Source: Apoda limacodes
Taxonomy: Eukaryota > Arthropoda > Insecta > Lepidoptera > Limacodidae
Length of the DNA: 64,000 nucleotides
Direction: 5' to 3'
Assembly: GCA_946406115.1 (NCBI GenBank)
Contig: OX291543.1
Location: forward strand, 622,501-686,500
This document shows positions 1-9,541 of this stretch, piece after piece. The notes beneath the pieces were generated by a model that worked only from the letters and a program-made list of their open reading frames with translations, was not told the DNA's origin and did not search any database. The position numbers and the translations under genes were made by a program. How positions within the stretch are numbered: the first letter of the stretch is position 1; each line of letters begins with the position of its first letter.

Positions 1-1431
1 GCGGCTGTTGGCTGTGTGCGCTTGCCTGCAGTTAACGCATTTGACTGCAACCGATTGCCGATCGCAGTCGGACGCCGGGTGCTCGCCGCCGCAGCGCACA
101 CATTTGATTGGCCGGTGGCAGTTAGAGGAGGCGTGGCCAAATGCCTGGCACCTATGGCATTGCGCCGGACCGGGGCGGGTACGCCAAGCCTCGATCGTTA
201 TGCCAGGCATGCTGAGCAGCTCGTTTACTGCGTACAGCTGTTGCAGCTCCGCAGAAGTGTGCCTGAGCTGTAGCTGGGCATAATATATGCAGTTGGGTCG
301 ACCCCTAACTGCAGGAATTTGCCGCACGTGCGACACTGGGAAGCCGGCGAAGGCGAGGTCCTCAGCTATCTCATTGAGCGAGGTGTCTTGAGGGAGTCCC
401 TTTGGCGCGATTTTTTGCGGCCGCTCGCTGTCTAAGCTGTAGCAGTACCAAGATACTGCGTGGTCCAACCTAGACAGCTCGTCTATATAGGCCACTACCG
501 TACGATACTCCAGGGGCGATTTAGGGAAAAATCGTACCCCTTTGCCAAACGGCCGGGCGTTGGGTGCGTGGCCTAATATAGAATGCAACTTTTTTAGATG
601 CGTCGACCACTGGGGGAGGGACTCTACGACTATGGGGGGGTGACTATTTTTGTCTTTTTGGGCGTTGGCACTGGCATCAACGCTAGCCGGCTGAGCGACA
701 GATTTCGATGGCGGGGCTATAGCGGTTTGGGCGCTTATTGTCTGGGCATAGGAGCGACCGCTGGGCGGCGCTAGCGCTGGGGTTGCGGCAGGCTGGGGGG
801 GGGTAACTACTGAGATTTCCATCCCTTCAACAGGGGTGGGGTCATGAGGCACCTCTACAGCGGCTTTGGAAGTACTCGGTTGGCTGGCGAGAGCCTTTTG
901 CCGATCGGCAATTACCTCTCTTGCCTCAAGTCGGGCACGCTCGGTGGGGTCCTTGGAAGGGCTGAGAGCAAAAGGTCTCGGCCGTGTGTCTCTGCCGCGT
1001 ACCCGTGGGTCTCTTTGCGGTAGAGGAATTGAGGGCGGGTTCAAGTTTCGCGATGCTGACATGGGGGGCGTTATTTTTGACGTACTGTCCTTATTTGAAG
1101 TAGATGAATTCGGGTCTGGCCGGGGCGGGGTGTCCTCAATAGGAGAGAGCATTGATGGCATGGTAGGGAGGTCCTCGTCTCGAAATATTTCGTCGCCGGA
1201 CTCAGAGGCCGAGTACACCGACGACTGTGATATGGCCGAGGCCATAGAAGTCCTAGACGGGGGGCGAGAGGGTGGGAACGCGACCGAAAAGGGGCGGTCC
1301 GCGGCAGAGATTTCGCCGGTAAACAAATTACGCGCCACGACGGCGGCTGAGGGCTGGGAGCGTAGCCATACGCCACGTTTGCGTACGCCACCTCTGCGTA
1401 CCGGTGGGGGAGCTGCTACGGGGGGCGGCAT
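1..1431 (-). CDS. Jockey-type non-LTR retrotransposon ORF1 (gag-like), partial
   Basis: Reading the minus strand from the ATG at 1431 gives 477 codons with no stop before the window edge. The first 300 or so residues are Pro/Ser/Thr-rich and low in complexity. The C-terminal part carries three zinc knuckles: CHRCQAFGHASSNC (residues 425-438), CVRCGGEHPASDC (444-456) and the start of a third, CVNCRQAH (465-472). Three CCHC knuckles after a disordered N-terminus are typical of ORF1 proteins of jockey and related clades, which package the element RNA. No stop or frameshift is visible, unlike nearly all other transposon ORFs here, so this copy may be young; its RT ORF would lie beyond base 1. The plus-strand ORF at 866-1438 is its antisense shadow. 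Confidence 0.87.
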   Translation of the reverse strand, partial: MPPPVAAPPPVRRGGVRKRGVWLRSQPSAAVVARNLFTGEISAADRPFSVAFPPSRPPSRTSMASAISQSSVYSASESGDEIFRDEDLPTMPSMLSPIEDTPPRPDPNSSTSNKDSTSKITPPMSASRNLNPPSIPLPQRDPRVRGRDTRPRPFALSPSKDPTERARLEAREVIADRQKALASQPSTSKAAVEVPHDPTPVEGMEISVVTPPQPAATPALAPPSGRSYAQTISAQTAIAPPSKSVAQPASVDASANAQKDKNSHPPIVVESLPQWSTHLKKLHSILGHAPNARPFGKGVRFFPKSPLEYRTVVAYIDELSRLDHAVSWYCYSLDSERPQKIAPKGLPQDTSLNEIAEDLAFAGFPVSHVRQIPAVRGRPNCIYYAQLQLRHTSAELQQLYAVNELLSMPGITIEAWRTRPGPAQCHRCQAFGHASSNCHRPIKCVRCGGEHPASDCDRQSVAVKCVNCRQAHTANSR

Positions 1432-1799
1432 TATTTAAAAGTTATGACATACACAGAAACAAAACATACCTCGGCGTCGAAACAGGCAGCAGTGGGGGGG
1501 GGGGGCCGGAGGGGCCGCCCTTGAGAAACTGACAACCTATCGATCCGCGGCAAGAGAATTGCCGAGCAAAAATAAAATGAAAGCGCTTACCAAATTGTCC
1601 GAAAAGCCGCTGAAAAAGCGGCACCCGTCTAACTTTCAAGCGCTTTACTCGTAGGCGCAAACACGCAGAACACAACAAACACCTAGTCTCGTCTGTGCAC
1701 GCACGTCCGCCGTCTACAGAAAATATTCTCTTGGAGCACATACACTGTTTTTCACTTTGGAAGGATTTTGCACTATGGAGAATGATTTACTACCAACGT
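1432..1799 (-). other. Probable 5' leader of the jockey-type element
   Basis: This stretch lies upstream of the ORF1 start on the minus strand. It contains a G-run of about 13 bases near 1494-1506 and no convincing coding signal. By position it should be the 5' untranslated region of the element, but its 5' terminus is not marked by anything I can see; the gypsy remnant begins near 1800. Confidence 0.45.
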
Positions 1800-2271
1800 A
1801 CTGATGGTAATGATCAATGGCGATGAATATTTCTCAAAGCGGATGTCTGAAGCTCAACAAAAGTACAGCACGTACGATAGAGAGTTGTTAGCCATATACT
1901 CAGCAGTGGAATACTTAAGGTATATGATTGAAGGTCGCGTTTTTACGATTTTTACCGACCACAAACCACTAATGTATGCTTTCTCCAAGAAGCCGAGTGC
2001 CAAGGACACACCTAGACGGACAAGACAATTTATGTATATAAGTGAATTCACAACAGATATCCGCCACATTAGCGCTGAGAACAATCTTCCAGCAGGCAGC
2101 CTTTCCAAGGTTGAAATAGACAGCATCAACGCGTCGAACATCGATTTCCAAGAACGAGCCAAGGCACAAGGCCTTGACCTCGAGTTTCAAAAACTACTGA
2201 ACTCGAAAACCTCTGCCAAGATCGAAAAAGTTTTCATCCCAGTCACCAACATAGAAATTTATTTCACGTAA
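1800..2271 (+). pseudogene. Ty3/gypsy pol remnant: RNase H domain
   Basis: The ORF beginning at 1804 reads as the RNase H region of a Ty3/gypsy polyprotein. It contains KYSTYDRELLAIYSAVEY, then FTIFTDHKPLMYAF, then FTTDIRHISAENNLPAGSLS. The catalytic-type residues E and D in YDREL and TDHKP are present. The reverse transcriptase that should precede it is absent and no LTR is visible nearby. A stop at 2271 separates it from the integrase part downstream. Confidence 0.85.
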
Positions 2272-2445
2272 CAAACCGAGACCTTATCTTCCTGAAACTT
2301 TCAGGAGGTCAGCCTTTGCCCTAATTCACAACCTCAGCCCTTCAGGCATCCGTACTTCACGTAGGACGATGGCATACAGATACTTCTGGCCTAAGAAACT
2401 TTGCCAAAACCTGCATACTTTGCCAAAACATGACATTAACATGAC

Positions 2446-2795
2446 CACTTGGACATAGTAGGGCCACTACCAACGTCACCGGACGGCTATAGCTATTGCG
2501 TCACAATGATCGATCGCGCCACGTGATGGCCTGAGGCTTTCCCCATTAAAGATATTTTCGCAAAAACGATTGCAAACATTTTGTATGAAGGCTGGGTCAC
2601 ACGCTTTGGTTGCCCGGTTAAGGTCACCACGGATCAAGGTACTCAGTTTGAAAGTTCCCTTTTTAGAGAACTTATGGCCTACTTAGGGGTTGAAAGAATA
2701 CGTACAACGAGCTATCACCCCCAAAGCAGTTCAACAGTGGAAATATTTCACCGCAGTCTCAAGGCTGCCGTGTCACACAAATGTCCTGCAAATTA
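2446..2795 (+). pseudogene. Ty3/gypsy pol remnant: integrase core
   Basis: This stretch continues the preceding fragment. Translation gives VGPLPTSPDGYSYCVTMIDRAT, a TGA stop where Arg is normal, then WPEAFP, KVTTDQGTQFES and TTSYHPQSSSTVEIFHRSLK. These are the D, D and E regions of a retroviral-type integrase (TMIDR, TTDQGTQF, STVE). Bases 2272-2445 between the two domains are out of frame and degraded. The element is dead: it has a nonsense codon, frameshifts, and no 3' end. Confidence 0.83.
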
Positions 2796-2924
2796 AATTA
2801 CACGAGTTACGCCTATTCACTTTCCATCGTGTTTAATTAGACATACCTACCCTACGGTTAAATATTTTTTTTTTTACTTTTCAAGCCATCTGCCTAAAAT
2901 AAGCAGTGCCCAACTCGTGTAATT
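2796..2924. repeat. Short inverted-repeat element (MITE-like)
   Basis: AATTACACGAGTT at 2796-2808 is repeated in inverse, exactly, as AACTCGTGTAATT at 2912-2924. The ends fit a TA-flanked element with a CACGAGTT terminal repeat, as in mariner/Tc1-type MITEs. It lies exactly at the boundary between the gypsy remnant and the jockey copy. The inside is AT-rich with a T-run and no ORF. Confidence 0.4.
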
Positions 2925-4203
2925 CATAAAATTGCTGCGCAAAATCTGTCAAATGAATACAATTTAAAATGTAATACTTGAGTGCGATCAACAACGTGTT
3001 GATAACACTCGCCCTAACTTTAGTTTAGTTGCATGAGTTAAAGAAATAGCAGAGCTGTTGTGTGTGCCCGGCCGATACATCATACCTTCACTATCCCGGC
3101 TACAAACTCGAGCAAACAAAAAACAACTTTGTGAGTCGTGCCGGTGTATGTATGTTCGTCCGGGAGGATATCTGCTATCGCCGCCTTCATAGCCTTGAAG
3201 ACAGCGAGCTGTAGACATTGTGAGTACGCGTAGATCACGGCTGCCACACTCATATCTATGCGTGCCTATACAGGTCTCATAGCGGTGACACGGACGTAAC
3301 TCGACTCGTCACGCACCTGAGTCTTATGACTGACAAAGTTCTAAAGCAATATCCCACAGCAGAACTAGTTATTATGGCAGACTTTAACGCCCACCATCGT
3401 GAATAGCTCTGTTCTCGAACCAATAACTATGCAGGGATATCTGCTCATAAATTTGCTCTGACCTATGAATTTTCTCAGCTGGTACTTTCTCCAACGAGAA
3501 TACCAGGTATAGAGGACCATGCGAGATCCTTACTGGACCTTCTGCTGACTACACGTCCGGACGGATATGCCGTCTCAGTGAATGCGCCTCTTGGCTCCTC
3601 GGGCCACTATCTTTTTCGGACTCAAATGTCATGCACACAACCTGATCCATCTGGGCCAACTAATTGGTGCCATGCGTGGCATTATAAGTCAGCAGGATGG
3701 ATTGCGAAAATTTTATGCATCATACCCGTCGAGGCAGTTTTACTTTAGCTCAGAAGATTCTGACGTCTGCGCAGCTGCAGTCACTGAGACAATCCTCGCT
3801 TGTATGGAATGTTTCATTTCTAACCTGCGAGTAGCTGTCGGCGTCAAAAAACGTTAATAGGTCTTGCTGAGAAGCTAAAATTTTTAAGCAGACTGCGTAT
3901 GAGGCTTGGACCATGGCTCGTAATAATAAGGATCAGAATATTTCTGAGTTAAAACGCAAATTAAATGCTGCCTCGAGGTTCAGTAAGAAAGCAACTGCCA
4001 GAGTTTAATTCCAATTCATCGGCAAAATAGGTGGGCGACTTGCGAGCTATCCTTCTGGGAGTCGTGCTTTCTGGTCGCTTGCTACAGCTGCCGAGGGGAA
4101 CTTCTGCCAGTCGTCGTTACCACCACTGCAAAAAACCTATGGTGACTTGGCCCATAGTGCAAAAGAGAAAGCTCTAAAAAGATTTATTGGGCAGTATCTT
4201 TGC

Positions 4204-4725
4204 CTCCAACTCAAATATGAACGACGAAGGCGCTGTACCACCTACTATACCGTGGTGCGGCAAGACCATGCCGGAAATCTTCATTACACAGCGGGAGGTC
4301 TGGCGGGCGTTGCTTTCCCTAGACGTTCATAAGTCGAGTGGGCCAGACGGTAAACCAGCAGTGGTGCTTAAAGAGTGTGCTCCTGAGTTATGTCCTGTAC
4401 TCACGCGCCTCTTCGCGCTTTCCTACCATACTAGGCAATTTTCGTCTTTATGGAAGACTGTGAATGTGCACCCGGTGCCCAAAAAGGGCGATAGATCAGA
4501 TCCATCGAATTACAGGCCTTTCGCTATTACCTCTCTCCTCTCCAAGGTGATGGAGTGTGTGATCAATACACAGCTTCTGAGATACCTAGAAAAACACGAA
4601 CTGATCAGTCAATATGGCTTTCGCCACGGTCGCTCGACTGGTGACCTTCTAGTGTATCTCACACATCGATGGGAACTAGCTATTGAGAGTCAGGGGGAGG
4701 CATTGGCATGTAGCCTCGAAGGACA
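4204..4725 (+). pseudogene. Jockey copy 1 reverse transcriptase fragment
   Basis: The ORF reads through RT fingers and palm: SLDVHKSSGPDG, VHPVPKKGDRSDPSNYRP and QYGFRHGRSTGDLLVYL. These are the standard LINE RT blocks preceding the catalytic aspartates. It then jumps to DINNIHCYADDST in another frame at 4724-4762, so about 300 bases that copy 2 partly retains are deleted. The YADD box survives, but the enzyme cannot be made. The upstream endonuclease is joined only through stops and frameshifts. Confidence 0.85.
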
Positions 4726-5540
4726 TCAACAACATACATTGCTATGCAGATGACAGTACTGAAGATGCTTATTACACGGGTCGTGCAAGCTCCCTCGTTC
4801 CGTTGTGGAGGAAAAACGTGAAAAAATCGAGTCTCAAATCTAAATCAGTCTGTTCAAGGTCTCTGACTGGGGACGGGAAAACTTGGTCCAATTCAACCCT
4901 ACAAAGACACAAGTCTGCGCGTTCACTGCTAAGAAAACCCCATTCACTGTGGTCCGACAATTTCAGAACACTCACCTCTCCACCACCAAGAGCATTGGGG
5001 TCCTTGGTGTTGACATTTCCAGCGATGTTCAGTTCCGACATTATTTGCTAGACTAGGTAAGGCTGGCGACCAAAAAACTTGGTGTACTCAATCTGTTGAG
5101 CAGTACTTCACGTTGGGGCAAAGGTTGCTGCTTTACAAATCCGGCCCGATATGGAGTACTACTGCCATCTCTGGGCGGGTGCTCCCGGATACCAGCTTGG
5201 CCCTTTTGACTCGGTTCAACGACGGGCTGTGAGAATTGTCGACGATCCCAAACTCATTTGCGGTATCGAGCGCTTAAGTCTGAGGAGAGACTTCTTTGCC
5301 TCCCTGTGTGAGTTCTACCGCTTGAACATGGTTGTGTTCTGAGGAATTGTTCGAAATGATGCCCACGGCTACTTTCTACCATCGCACCTCATTCTCACAC
5401 TTTAGAACCGAAATGATCGCGTACAGTGCGGTTTCAGAAAAACTTCCTCCTGCGAACGCTTGGGTTGTGAAATGAGCTCCCTGCCAAGGTTTTTCCAAGG
5501 ACTACAGTATGGTGTTCTTCAAGAAAGAAGTTTTCCGATT

Positions 5541-5802
5541 CCCTCGCAGCCTAGTTGGTAGTGAGGCCGACTGCTGTGCAGAGGGTGCGGGCTCGATTCC
5601 CGCACTGGACAAACATTTGTGTTTGTCTTGAGTCTGAGTGTATTTATTAATTGTATTTATGTATGATATGTATGTATTTACAAAAAAGAATATTATTTTG
5701 GTATCCGTTGTCCGGTACCCATAACACAAGCTCTGCTTACTTTGGGGCCAGATAGCGCTGTGTGTAATGTCCAAAAATATTTATTTTATATATTTATTTA
5801 TT
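5541..5802 (+). mobile_element. tRNA-derived SINE inserted in jockey copy 1
   Basis: The head resembles a tRNA: CTCGCAGCCTAGTTGG is box-A-like and GGGCTCGATTCCCGC is box-B-like. A tRNA-unrelated body follows, with the tail ATAGCGCTGTGTGTAATGTCC and an AT-rich (ATTT)n end, the arrangement seen in lepidopteran SINEs. Jockey sequence continues directly after it (AGATTTCTAAAGGGTCGGC), matching the uninterrupted site in copy 2 near 23585. The target-site duplication is imperfect, so the insertion is not recent. It is probably transcribed by RNA polymerase III and mobilised by a LINE (family knowledge). Confidence 0.8.
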
Positions 5803-5930
5803 AGATTTCTAAAGGGTCGGCAACGCGCGAGTGATGCCTCGGGTGTTGCAAGCGTCCATAGGCTACGGTGACCGCTTACCATCAAGCGGACCTTAGGCTT
5901 GTTTGCCACCTTAGTGGTATAAAACAAAAA

Positions 5931-7331
5931 AATACAAAGATTTGCATGTCAATTACGTTTGTGACCTTGATTCTGAAATAGACAATGAGTAATAGTTGAT
6001 TTTGGGTTTTTTGTTTTTAAGAGGTTCAATATAAGTTTATTTAATTGTATATTATCGTTTATTTTATCTGGAGTAGAATGCCAATAATGTTTTTTGTATT
6101 GTTATAAAAGTTAATTGAAGTTCACTTTTTACGTTATGCAGGACCAGCTACAAGTACATAATTCATTCATCTTATACAGGCATGAGATACAATAATTAAT
6201 AAATACAGTTTGGCGCGTAACCACATTTGTATAGACATTTCAGCTACGCACAACAGTAGTAGGGAGGTGCGGGAACTACACACTCGCGGATCATATGTGA
6301 ATCAACTGTATTCGCGGTCTAATTATTTTAATTGGCTATGTACTTATTTTAGATAATTCATTATTTAGTTAGGTTCTTTTAGTTTCTTTAATCAACGTCG
6401 TCCTGAGGTTTAATTTTTTGTAAGTCTCTGTGGCTAGCATCGATTTCCGGTAATAATGGCTTGTAATAACAATAGATAACGTATTGGTTTCCTTTCTTTG
6501 AACTTCAGCTTTAAAATTAAGACGTTGATTTAATTCTTAAATGCCGTGGGAGGTCCCTGCTAATGTTGTTACTACGAAGAGGCGTCATCTTTAGAAATTT
6601 TTTCAATTAAAATTATTTATTTAAGCTCTGTGACAAGCAAATACAGCTACTTACAATGCCAATATGGATTGTGATAACAATAGATTTAGACTTATTGTTT
6701 GGTGTCCTTTATTTTGAACTTAAGCTTTAAAATTCAGACGGTGATTTATTTCTTACCCTTCATGTGAGGTCTCTGCTACATTCTGGTGTATTAAGACATG
6801 TTCAGATATGTATGCTATGATTTGTATAAAAGAAGGTCCAGTAAAATTCATTCTGCAGTCTTATTTGTGAGTTTCAAAGTAATACCGACAGTGTTTTGTG
6901 TTCATATCCCGTCAAATGGAGGTGAGTTTAATTACTTAATTTTCTTTATACCAAATGTGTGTTATTGTTTTATTATTTGATAACGGTATTACATACTAAT
7001 TAGTGTCATTATTTATTAATGTTTTTTTCGACTTGTTGGTGTAAATTTTTAAGGTGTGCGCTCGGAAAAAGGGACTGGATTCAAATATACATGTATTGTC
7101 ACTTATGTGTCATTGCAATTAATGTGTGTTAGTTTATTATTCAATCTAATCAAATAGTAAAGTTTGTTTATTGTTCTTTAACCCAGCAACAGAGATTGTT
7201 AGCACTATTTGGAAATTTCATAAATACAATTTTATTAATTTGATTTTTATTAACTTATTGTTTTAAAATTTTTATTTACTTGTTTTATCCCCGGAAATTA
7301 TACCTCAAAATTTTTTTATTTTCCTTTGGAT
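5931..7331. other. AT-rich stretch without a recognised gene
   Basis: I see no supported coding region here. It contains a diverged direct duplication: about 6457-6570 and 6660-6786 share ATAACAATAGAT, GAACTT.AGCTTTAAAATT and GGTC.CTGCTA in the same order about 205 bases apart. A possible splice-donor-like GGAGGTGAGTTTA lies at 6917-6929, but no exon context supports it. The left end of the Polinton must lie in or near this stretch; I could not identify its terminal inverted repeat. Confidence 0.5.
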
Positions 7332-7696
7332 ATGAGCCAAGAAGAAACAAAAGGCTGTACTATTAAAAAAAAAATTAAAAGCACAACGAAGCGAAATATC
7401 AAACGTATTGACGCATTTTTCGAAAATTCTAAAAAAAGAAAAACCCAAGCAAAATCTTCGTGTGTAAGTCATGGGAATGAAAATGGAATCTCTTATATTT
7501 CTACCAATAATGATGACGCAACGTCTGCGAGTCACCTATTAAAAATTGAAATATATTATATGAAAAGATAAAGGATATACCGTCAGATGAGCATTGGAAA
7601 TACGCAGATTTAAAAGTTAAATATTATACACAATCACATGACGACCAGCATTATCTAAGTACATGGGATTCCATATATAATATTACAAAACAATAA
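7332..7696 (+). pseudogene. Small Lys-rich ORF of unknown function, one frameshift
   Basis: An ATG at 7332 opens a 79-codon ORF, very rich in Lys and Arg in its first 45 residues (RNIKRIDAFFENSKKRK). It ends at 7571, but the +1 frame continues with sensible codons (HWKYADLKVKYYTQSHDD) to a stop at 7694-7696, so a frameshift near 7550 has probably split one gene of about 115 codons. AATAAA follows at 7730. The spacing to the next ORF and to the Polinton genes suggests a Polinton accessory gene. I do not recognise the protein; the IDAFF stretch also resembles the N-terminus of some ZMYM/hAT-type proteins. Confidence 0.4.
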
Positions 7697-7930
7697 GCCA
7701 TGAACTGTGATTGTAAAAATTATTCATTGTAAATAAAGATAAGCGGGGATATTAATTTTATTCTTTTACAATTTCTTAACATTCTTCAACTTACTTTTGT
7801 ACTTTTACCTGAGAATGCAAAAGCTTAAAAGCAACAATAGATTTCTCACTTCTCCGACCCCACCCTCGACCACGGGTACCTGGGCTACAAGTAATATTTA
7901 AACGATACTCTTATACAAGCTTACATCATC

Positions 7931-8185
7931 ATGGACGCTTCAGACTTACAAAACAGTTACTACGACCAACTTTATGAATTCTGTATACAGGAAGAAAGAA
8001 AACTCATCGATCAAGAACTACGCGCAAATAATGGTTATAGTCCAAGCTCACAATCTGAGATAACAAAAAGGGTTACTAATATTTTAACATTAATCCGACA
8101 ATGGGAAGATAGGATATTTGACGACAACAATTGCGACAATAGTTTACCGTTGTCTTTATCACCCTCTGTTTATAGTCCAAATTAA
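7931..8185 (+). CDS. Small acidic ORF of unknown function next to the Polinton protease
   Basis: This intact 84-codon ORF starts at the ATG at 7931 (MDASDLQNSYYDQLYEF) and ends at 8185; AATAAA follows at 8209. It is acidic, with charged helix-like stretches (EERKLIDQELRANNG, RQWEDRIFDDNN) and a Ser/Pro-rich tail. It converges on the protease gene, with only about 110 bases between the two stops, as expected of compact Polinton gene packing. No signal peptide or membrane segment is visible. I do not recognise its family. It is one of the few unbroken ORFs in this locus. Confidence 0.5.
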   Translation: MDASDLQNSYYDQLYEFCIQEERKLIDQELRANNGYSPSSQSEITKRVTNILTLIRQWEDRIFDDNNCDNSLPLSLSPSVYSPN

Positions 8186-8294
8186 CATGAATTGTATCAA
8201 TATTTTTTAAATAAACTTGTCTAATATTTTTTTCGTTTTATTTATTAAGGAAGGTAAATAAAATTATACACCGTTTTATGTTAGACTTTCATAT

Positions 8295-8728
8295 TTATTT
8301 CAGAAAAATTATCTTAAATAGCTTACTTAACATTAAATCATTATACATTGTGTTGTCTGTGAATTTATTAACAAAATTCAACAAAGATACACCTCTCGAT
8401 CTCATACTTAAGTATACTAAACAATATTTACCACAAACAGAAGTTAAATAGTTTTGTATTGTTTTATTATCATAATAGTATTTTTTTGTAAAAATAGTCT
8501 ATGGTACTTAGTAGGTTTACATCCAAAGGAATCAAAGTATTCACCAACTCCATTACCATCTATGTAAATAGCAATCCAGTGAGAACCTTCTTTAAAATCT
8601 TCATCTTAATTGCTTATAATAAAAATTGGACAATTTACGTGAATTGGGATACGATTAACAGCAAATACAATATTTTCCGCTACTGGATCGATTTGTTTCA
8701 AAAATTTACGTATTTCACATGTATCCAT
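8295..8728 (-). pseudogene. Polinton adenain-like cysteine protease (PRO), broken
   Basis: Starting at the ATG at 8728, the minus strand reads about 46 codons, meets an in-frame TAA, then continues with EGSHWIAIYIDGNG and GEYFDSFGCKP. After a one-base frameshift near 8430 it reads TSVCGKYCLVYLSMRSRGVS, with a stop at 8295-8297. HW, the DSFG block and the Cys in CGKYC match the His, acidic and Cys positions of adenovirus protease/Ulp1-type cysteine proteases, which mature capsids in the virion module. The length is near 144 codons, slightly short. It lies 73 bases downstream of the capsid gene on the same strand. One stop and one frameshift make it a pseudogene. Confidence 0.75.
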
Positions 8729-8801
8729 AGCATCTTCACTTTACTAAAAGTTATTACAAAATGAGATTATTTTAAGAATGCACATATATTTATATTACAG
8801 C

Positions 8802-9242
8802 TTAACTATTGTAATCTACATTAACATCACGATTTTTATTGATTTCTATAACGTTATCAAACTCCGCGTATATAATGCAATTTACCGTACTTTGCAATGA
8901 ATTCTCAAATCTTACTTCTAATCGTACCCTACCATGTCTAATTAAATTCCAATGTGAGTTTGAGTTGGCTGATAAATCAGGAGTGAGATCAAACGCTAGT
9001 AAACAGTATCCATTAGCATAATCGTCTCTTGAAATATTATTTCCTTCGTTCAAGAAGTGAATCCCAGTTCCTGAGAATAATGTGTGGTAAGTAGATGTAA
9101 AGACATCAGTATTAAAAGACGGTTGTAAAGTTTTGGAAAGTATTTGTTGACCATCTACATATAAACTAAACAAGTTTATACCAAAATTCTGGAAGTTGAA
9201 TGGATTTGTAGTAAAACTATCATTAAATGCTGTATTATTTAC
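8802..9242 (-). pseudogene. Polinton major capsid protein, C-terminal part
   Basis: This minus-strand reading frame contains NPFNFQNFGINLFSLYVDG, TYHTLFSGTGIHF and NCIIYAEFDNVIEINKNRD, which I recognise as the C-terminal half of the capsid protein annotated in invertebrates as F54H12.2-like. Its N-terminal half lies at 14295-15166; the two are separated exactly by the BEL element and one copy of its TTTAC target duplication, and the reading frame is continuous across that site. The ATG at 9266 sits inside the LTR and is not the true start. The protein would form the double jelly-roll capsid of a Polinton virion (family knowledge). Confidence 0.75.
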
Positions 9243-9518
9243 TGTCTGCGCCATATTATTTGTCAACCGGAAGCCGTCAACAAGGAATCTTCAAACTAGT
9301 TTTAAGTACACACATTCTTTATACCAATTAGAACTCCACACGCTACATACGTCATACTTTTACACCAATCATACATCAACCACTTACCACAAGCTGTTAT
9401 ACACACTCACTCGAACAAAACCCGACGCCATAACGCTTCTGTCGGCTATTTATTTTTATTATCGAATTATATAACATAATTGTTAAAAACTGCATTTTCC
9501 TTTGTATCCTCATATACA
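9243..9518 (+). repeat. 5' LTR of the BEL/Pao element
   Basis: This 276-bp LTR begins TGTCTGCGCCATATTATTTG and ends CCTCATATACA. It matches the 3' LTR except at seven positions, all in the first 155 bases. Length and ends agree exactly with the second copy. Confidence 0.93.
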
Positions 9519-9524
9519 AAGAAT

Positions 9525-9541
9525 TGGCGACCGTGACAGGA
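9525..9541 (+). other. Probable primer-binding site of the BEL/Pao element
   Basis: TGGCGACCGTGACAGG starts six bases after the 5' LTR. A TGG start just inside the LTR is the usual complement of a tRNA 3' CCA end. I do not assign the tRNA. Confidence 0.6.

Larger units (their letters stand above)
2960..5930 (+). mobile_element. Jockey-clade non-LTR retrotransposon, decayed copy 1
   Basis: A LINE pol relic made of an endonuclease (about 2985-3700), reverse transcriptase (about 4185-5050), C-terminal part (5090-5540) and a 3' end near 5930 that finishes ...GCCACCTTAGTGGTATAA. Endonuclease signatures include TAELVIMADFNAH. The frame shifts several times and carries many stops. A segment of the RT palm that copy 2 retains (the DIAKAFD region) is missing at about 4715. 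A SINE is inserted in its 3' part. The same family recurs at 22413-23712, 34895-35512 and 45515-45610. Confidence 0.85.

Noticed and set aside
13..1438. Plus-strand ORFs at 8-283, 16-273 and 866-1438
   Set aside because: They lie antisense to the 477-codon jockey ORF1 with its zinc knuckles and show no domain of their own.
5541..5620. Possible tRNA gene
   Set aside because: The box A/B-like head continues into a SINE body and AT-rich tail, and it interrupts a jockey copy; no complete cloverleaf is evident.
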